DNA of 64,000 nucleotides, from assembly GCA_045804965.1 (NCBI GenBank), contig JBJMMD010000009.1, positions 1 to 64,000 of the forward strand. Reading direction: 5' to 3'. The DNA is from CAVTUU01 sp045804965 (GTDB lineage Bacteria; Chloroflexota; Chloroflexia; Thermomicrobiales; UBA6265). Of the stretch, positions 60,647 to 64,000 are shown one piece after another. The notes below the pieces were generated by a model that was not told the origin of the DNA, searched no databases, and saw nothing but the letters and a program-made list of their open reading frames with translations. Made by a program: the position numbers and the translations under genes. Every line of letters starts with the position of its first letter. Positions within the stretch are counted from its first letter, which is position 1.

Positions 60647-61210
60647 ATGCGCGATCACCTCAGCATCACCTTTCGCCCGCTCGCGCATGATGATCTTCCG
60701 CTCATGCACCGCTGGCTAAACGTGGGCGAAGCGTTCAAATGGTATGGGTTGAAGCCGACGACGCTCGACGAGATCACCACTGAGTACACGCCGACCATTG
60801 ACCAGACAGAGCCGGTTTTCGGCTTCGTGATCTTGGTCGATGATCGGCCCGCCGGCTACATCCAGTGGTATCTCATCCACGACCATCCGGACTACGCACG
60901 GCAGGTGGATGTGCCTGCCGACTCCGCCGGCATCGACCTGTTCATCGGCGAAGAGACGTTCATCCATCGCGGACTCGGCGCGCCGATCCTGCGCGCATTT
61001 CTGCGCGAGATCGTCTTCGCCGATGATCGGGTTGGCCGCTGCCTCATCGGTCCCGACGAGCGCAACGCGATCGCCATCCGCAGCTACGAGAAAGCGGGGT
61101 TTCGGCATTTCAAAACCGTTCCCATCGCAGACGAGCCAGCGCCAGAATATTTGATGGAAATTACAAAGGAAGAGCTTTTCTGGTCATTCCGAGCCTGTCG
61201 AGGAATCTAG
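60647..61210 (+). CDS. AAC(6')-like GNAT acetyltransferase
   Basis: 187 residues. 'ITFRPLAHDDLPLMHRWLNV' opens the fold, then 'YTPTIDQTEPVFGFVILVDD', 'RPAGYIQWYLIHDHPDYARQ', 'AGIDLFIGEETFIHRGLGAP' with the acetyl-CoA loop HRGLGA, and 'GRCLIGPDERNAIAIRSYEK' followed by 'AGFRHF'. The pattern 'G.D.FIG......G.G......FL...F.D......DP...N..AIR.YEK.GF' is shared by AAC(6')-Ib-type aminoglycoside acetyltransferases and by IucB-like enzymes, so an actual role in resistance is not certain. The final residues ('FWSFRACRGI') are encoded by a dispersed repeat that extends across the stop, an unusual gene end. No ribosome site is obvious. Confidence 0.75.
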   Translation: MRDHLSITFRPLAHDDLPLMHRWLNVGEAFKWYGLKPTTLDEITTEYTPTIDQTEPVFGFVILVDDRPAGYIQWYLIHDHPDYARQVDVPADSAGIDLFIGEETFIHRGLGAPILRAFLREIVFADDRVGRCLIGPDERNAIAIRSYEKAGFRHFKTVPIADEPAPEYLMEITKEELFWSFRACRGI

Positions 61211-61270
61211 TTCTCTTTGCCATCGACGTGATGGAGCACGAGATGCCTCGACTTCGCTCGGCATGGCGAC
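61184..61270. repeat. Dispersed inverted repeat, family A, overlapping the end of the GNAT gene
   Basis: tcattccgagcctgtcgagg and agatgcctcgacttcgctcg are imperfect inverted arms about 25 bases apart. The right arm is the reverse complement of the 33.6-kb copy (shared 19-mer). The left arm is read through as the last codons of the acetyltransferase gene. Confidence 0.65.
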
Positions 61271-61274
61271 GCGG

Positions 61275-62072
61275 TCAGGAGAGGGGCCCGCGGCCGACTC
61301 CGCCCACGATGCGCACCCCGAGGAGGATAACGATCGAGACCCCGAGCAGCATCGACGAGAGGAGCAGCGCCGCTTCGAGATCGCCGGCTTCGAGACGGCC
61401 GTAGATCGCCAGCGGCATCGTTTGCGTTTTGCCGGGCAAGTTACCGGCGAACATGATCGTCGCCCCAAATTCGCCCAGCGCCCGCGCCCAGGCGAGCACG
61501 GCCCCCGCGACGAGACTTTGCTTCGAAAGCGGGAGGATGATCGTCCAGAGGACGTGGAACGGTGTCGCCCCGAGATCGGCTGCGGCCGATTCGAGCTCAC
61601 GATCGATGCGGCTGAAGCCAGCGCGCGCCGAGCGGACAAAGAACGGCACGGCGACAAACGTCTGGGCCAGCACGACCGCGGCGGAGGTGAACGGCAGGGA
61701 GATGCCGAGCGCGCCGAGCTCATCGCCGAAGAGCCCTCGCCGCCCGAATGCCGCCAATAACGCGATCCCGGCCACCGCGGGCGGCAGCACCATCGGCAGA
61801 TCGACCAGCGTTTCGACCAGACGGCGGCCCCGAAACTGGCGGCGGGCCAGCAGGTAGGCGAGCGGCGTCCCCAGAACGATCACGATGCAAAGGGAGACAG
61901 CGGTCGTCGCCAGACTGAGCACCAGCGCCTGACGGACGAACTCGGTCGTCGTCTCCGTCCGGCGACTGAGGTTGTCGATCGCCCGTAAGACGAGCGCGAG
62001 CAATGGCATTGCCAGCAGCAGCACCAACACCGCCGCCAGCGCCCACGCGATCACGCCTCCCAGCCGCGTCAT
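61275..62072 (-). CDS. modB: Molybdate ABC transporter permease
   Basis: 265 residues from ATG 62072 (a longer frame begins at 62222, without a ribosome site). Five to six membrane helices and the ABC permease EAA motif 'ESAAADLGATPFHVLWTIIL' followed by 'PLSKQSLVAGAVLAWARALG' and 'EFGATIMFAGNLPGKTQTMP', the last typical of ModB. 'VETLVDLPMVLPPAVAGIAL' is also characteristic. ModB forms the membrane channel of the ModABC molybdate importer. ModA upstream has an internal deletion and no modC follows, so this locus alone cannot form a working importer. A ModC elsewhere, or ModB pairing with another ATPase, is possible. Confidence 0.85.
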   Translation of the reverse strand: MTRLGGVIAWALAAVLVLLLAMPLLALVLRAIDNLSRRTETTTEFVRQALVLSLATTAVSLCIVIVLGTPLAYLLARRQFRGRRLVETLVDLPMVLPPAVAGIALLAAFGRRGLFGDELGALGISLPFTSAAVVLAQTFVAVPFFVRSARAGFSRIDRELESAAADLGATPFHVLWTIILPLSKQSLVAGAVLAWARALGEFGATIMFAGNLPGKTQTMPLAIYGRLEAGDLEAALLLSSMLLGVSIVILLGVRIVGGVGRGPLS

Positions 62073-62231
62073 GCGATCGCCGCCCACCCACTCGCCGCGC
62101 GCCACCCCAACCGTGGCGCGGTCACCATCATGTCCCACATGCGGGTGCGCTGAGTATGCATGCTCCGCGTCTTGAGCGGGAGTGGCCCGGAAGGTGGCTT
62201 CGTGTACGCGTTCTCTGCCCATCGTCGTTCG

Positions 62232-62660
62232 TTAACTGGGCGGCGCGAAACCGAACGAATGCATCGTTGCTTGTCCGTCCGACCCGAGCAGGTAACTGAT
62301 GAATGCCTGGGCGAGCTCCGTCTGGCCGCCTTTGACCGCGGCTCCCTCGCTCAATTGGGTGACGAGCGTCGGCGAGTCGGCGAAGTTGTAGGTGATGCTC
62401 AATCCTGGATGCTGTTGTTCCAGATCGCTCTTGATCTTGGTGAACGCGTCAGTCAACGAAGCCGCGGCAAATATTGTGAGCGAGCCACCGCCCCCGGGGA
62501 AGGCAACTGTCGCCGGCGCCGGCGTCGCGGCCGCCGCGACCGCCGGCGGCGTTGGAGGCGCGCACTCCCACGATGCCTGCGCCGTCGCCGGGCCAACCGA
62601 GACGCCGCCGGACGCGAAGACCGCGAAGACGAGCGCGAATAGGATCAGGATTGTTGTCAC
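62232..62660 (-). CDS. modA: Molybdate-binding protein with an internal deletion
   Basis: 142 residues from GTG 62660; ModA is normally about 250. A signal peptide (ILILFALVFAVFASGG) and an Ala/Pro linker precede 'GGSLTIFAAASLTDAFTKIK', 'SDLEQQHPGLSITYNFADSP' and 'TLVTQLSEGA' (residues 59-107), the first lobe of ModA. The next residues 'AVKGGQTELAQAFISYLLGS' and 'DGQATMHSFGFAPP' are the extreme C-terminus of ModA. About 110-120 central residues, including most oxyanion-binding residues and the second lobe, are missing, yet the frame is intact. It is either a disabled gene or an assembly collapse. It lies 160 bases upstream of modB. Confidence 0.75.
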   Translation of the reverse strand: MTTILILFALVFAVFASGGVSVGPATAQASWECAPPTPPAVAAAATPAPATVAFPGGGGSLTIFAAASLTDAFTKIKSDLEQQHPGLSITYNFADSPTLVTQLSEGAAVKGGQTELAQAFISYLLGSDGQATMHSFGFAPPS

Positions 62661-63236
62661 CGTTGGCCGCCTTCTATTGCCAACCTTACGTTCACTTAGT
62701 CAGCGATTGAATATTCATTTGTTGAGCCTAGGGAACAGCGAGTGAGTTGTCAATGGCGGACCCTTTAGATCTTGCAAAAATGCCCCTCACCCGATGTTCC
62801 ACGCGCCTGCGCCACGACGCTGGGCTGAAAATGACCCAGAGGGTGCCCCGCTAAGACAACGAAGCCTCTTCGAGGCTGTGCCGGGGGCCCCGCAATGGCC
62901 ATCGTTAGCCGGTCGTTAGCCGGCTTTGTAGGTTCTGCTCGGGCATTCATGGCCGGGCACGCGGCACTCGGACCCTCGCCCTGCGCACCACGGAGAGGGT
63001 TGCCCGTTAGGGCCGGGTGAGGGTTGCTCTGCTTGCCACATGCGCTAGCATGGAAACCGCCGGAGGTGCGCTGGTGAACCGATGGTGCACACGATTCACG
63101 GCGCCCTCCGGCTTCCATCTTCTATGTTCAACCCCGCGCCAGGCAATCAGACGAAAAGGCCATTGGGAATCGCGCCCAGTCTTGGTACAGTGCAACCGCC
63201 CCGTGCCACTCACCTGGCTCACGGAAGGAACCACCT
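62661..63236. other. 576-bp spacer with dispersed repeats
   Basis: It contains a family-B copy at about 62825-62895 and a family-C copy at about 62970-63030 (ccctcgccctgcgcaccac). An inverted repeat cgccggagg / cctccggc spans about 63058-63118. No gene is supported. Promoters for modA (minus) and the DUF2085 gene (plus) should lie here. Confidence 0.4.
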
Positions 63237-63845
63237 GTGCAATCGACCGGGACAGACGTCCAGCCGGCGCCCAAATATGGGGAAACGACCACACGCGTCA
63301 TCCTCGCCATCGACCGCGGTGTCTACGTCGCGGCGAAGCACTGGCTTATCTGGGTCGGGGCGATCATGTTCATGACGATCGGTTTCGCGATTCTTGCCCC
63401 GATCCTCGTCGCCACCGGTCACCCCGGTCTCGCCCGGCCGATCTACTTCTACTTCCACTTCTTCTGCCACCAGCGTTCAAATCGCAGTTTCCACCTCGGC
63501 GGCGAGAAGATGGCCTGCTGCGAGCGGTGCGCGGCGATGTACGGCACGCTCGCGATCGGCAGCATCTGCTTTGTCGCCCTGCGCTCCCGCCTTCAGCCGC
63601 CGAAGTTGCGGTATGTCACGTATCTGGCGATCCCGATGGCAATTGATGGGTTGACCCAGCTCGCCGGTTTCCGCGAGAGCACCTGGGAGATCCGCGTCGT
63701 CACCGGCACGATCTTTGGCGCCGGCATGTGCTGGTTGCTCTATCCATTCCTGGAAAAAGGCTTCGCGGAATCGCGCGAACAGCTCGAAACCCGCTTCGAC
63801 CGTCTCGCCACCCAAGGCCGCGCCAAACCTTTGCGCGGCGTCTAA
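63237..63845 (+). CDS. DUF2085 membrane protein
   Basis: 202 residues from GTG 63237, with GGAAGGA seven bases upstream. About four hydrophobic segments and the DUF2085 signature 'FYFHFFCHQRSNRSFHLGGE' followed by 'KMACCERCAAMYGTLAIG' are present (C77 in CHQR; C94, C95, C98). The family's conserved 'CHQ.P.RSF...G....C.RC.G.Y' suggests a metal or redox site at the membrane surface, but its function is unknown. The C-terminal 40 residues are polar ('EKGFAESREQLETRFDRLAT'). Its stop overlaps that of the next gene by 2 bases (convergent). Confidence 0.8.
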   Translation: MQSTGTDVQPAPKYGETTTRVILAIDRGVYVAAKHWLIWVGAIMFMTIGFAILAPILVATGHPGLARPIYFYFHFFCHQRSNRSFHLGGEKMACCERCAAMYGTLAIGSICFVALRSRLQPPKLRYVTYLAIPMAIDGLTQLAGFRESTWEIRVVTGTIFGAGMCWLLYPFLEKGFAESREQLETRFDRLATQGRAKPLRGV

Positions 63846-64000
63846 CCCCGGTTCGCCCGTTCCGATCCGGCCAGCAGGACGTCGAAATAGAATTCGGCGA
63901 GCTGTCGCCGGGCAGGGACGCCGTGTCCGTCGAAGACCGTTTGGGCTTCGGCCGGAAGGCTTAACCGCAACGCCCACACGCGCTGCGCCTCCTCCCGCGT
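63842..64000 (-). CDS. C-terminal end of an unidentified gene (runs off the window)
   Basis: A minus-strand frame enters from the right edge and ends with TAG at 63844-63842. The 52 visible residues ('TREEAQRVWALRLSLPAEAQ', 'TVFDGHGVPARRQLAEFYFD', 'VLLAGSERANRG') read as genuine protein, with Leu/Ala-rich helices, GC-rich third positions and no rare codons. The stop overlaps the DUF2085 stop by 2 bases in a tail-to-tail arrangement. No domain can be named from this fragment. Confidence 0.65.
   Translation of the reverse strand, partial: TREEAQRVWALRLSLPAEAQTVFDGHGVPARRQLAEFYFDVLLAGSERANRG

Overview
This is a GC-rich bacterial chromosome segment of about 62-65% GC, with strong Shine-Dalgarno sites (AGGAG/GGAGG) and frequent GTG/TTG starts. 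The gene set points to a Chloroflexota lineage near Thermomicrobia: a class II (B12-dependent) ribonucleotide reductase, large AAA-ATPase/TPR/LuxR regulators with a shared 'NLPAPLISLIGR' N-terminus, secreted proteins with Thr/Pro-rich 'TATPTP' tails, small cupins with 'TPAPGT' linkers, and many dispersed palindromic intergenic repeats. This placement comes from family knowledge and was not tested by a search. No tRNA, rRNA, CRISPR array or intact mobile element is visible.

Layout. 0.3-7.2 kb: one giant secreted protein built of 24 tandem Ig-like repeats. 7.2-9.1 kb: a decayed stretch with a transposase tail, a cupin tail and a truncated ComEA-like protein. 9.1-12.5 kb: a stand-alone receiver, an MFS permease, a nitrilase-family amidohydrolase and a frameshifted DUF3293-like gene. 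12.9-18.7 kb (minus strand): a six-gene envelope operon whose promoter-proximal gene fuses a membrane domain to a LuxR DNA-binding domain, followed by a membrane-anchored small protein, a solute-binding protein fused to a von Willebrand A domain, an RDD protein, a paralogue of the first gene's membrane domain, and a second solute-binding protein. There is no permease or ATPase. This is the best candidate for an undescribed system. 18.9-24.6 kb: a signal-less solute-binding protein, two acetyltransferases, a 57-codon gene with its own promoter and terminator, and a DUF885 hydrolase. 24.9-36.9 kb: glutamine synthetase, two paralogous secreted Ig-like proteins, purN, a HhH-GPD glycosylase, a PQQ-type propeller protein, an APC transporter, a GNAT protein and an orphan HicB-like antitoxin. 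37.3-41.0 kb: an AAA/LuxR regulator followed by a secreted NHL/ScyD-like protein. 41.2-45.2 kb: nrdJ with a long structured leader. 45.6-52.4 kb: a HAD hydrolase, a sulfite-oxidase-like molybdoenzyme, a second AAA/LuxR regulator, an ECF sigma factor fused to a membrane anti-sigma-K-like sensor, and a divergent cupin. 52.7-64 kb: an ECF-type S component, a PucR regulator, a membrane protein ending in a catalytically degenerate nuclease fold, a lone peptide-binding protein, an acetyltransferase, modB with an internally deleted modA, a DUF2085 protein and the tail of an unidentified gene.

Two themes recur. The first is regulation from the membrane (membrane-tethered LuxR, sigma factor fused to its own sensor). 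The second is 'orphan' transport parts: four solute-binding proteins without ABC partners, and a molybdate locus without an ATPase. Three families of dispersed palindromic intergenic repeats punctuate the window and in one case extend into the end of a gene.
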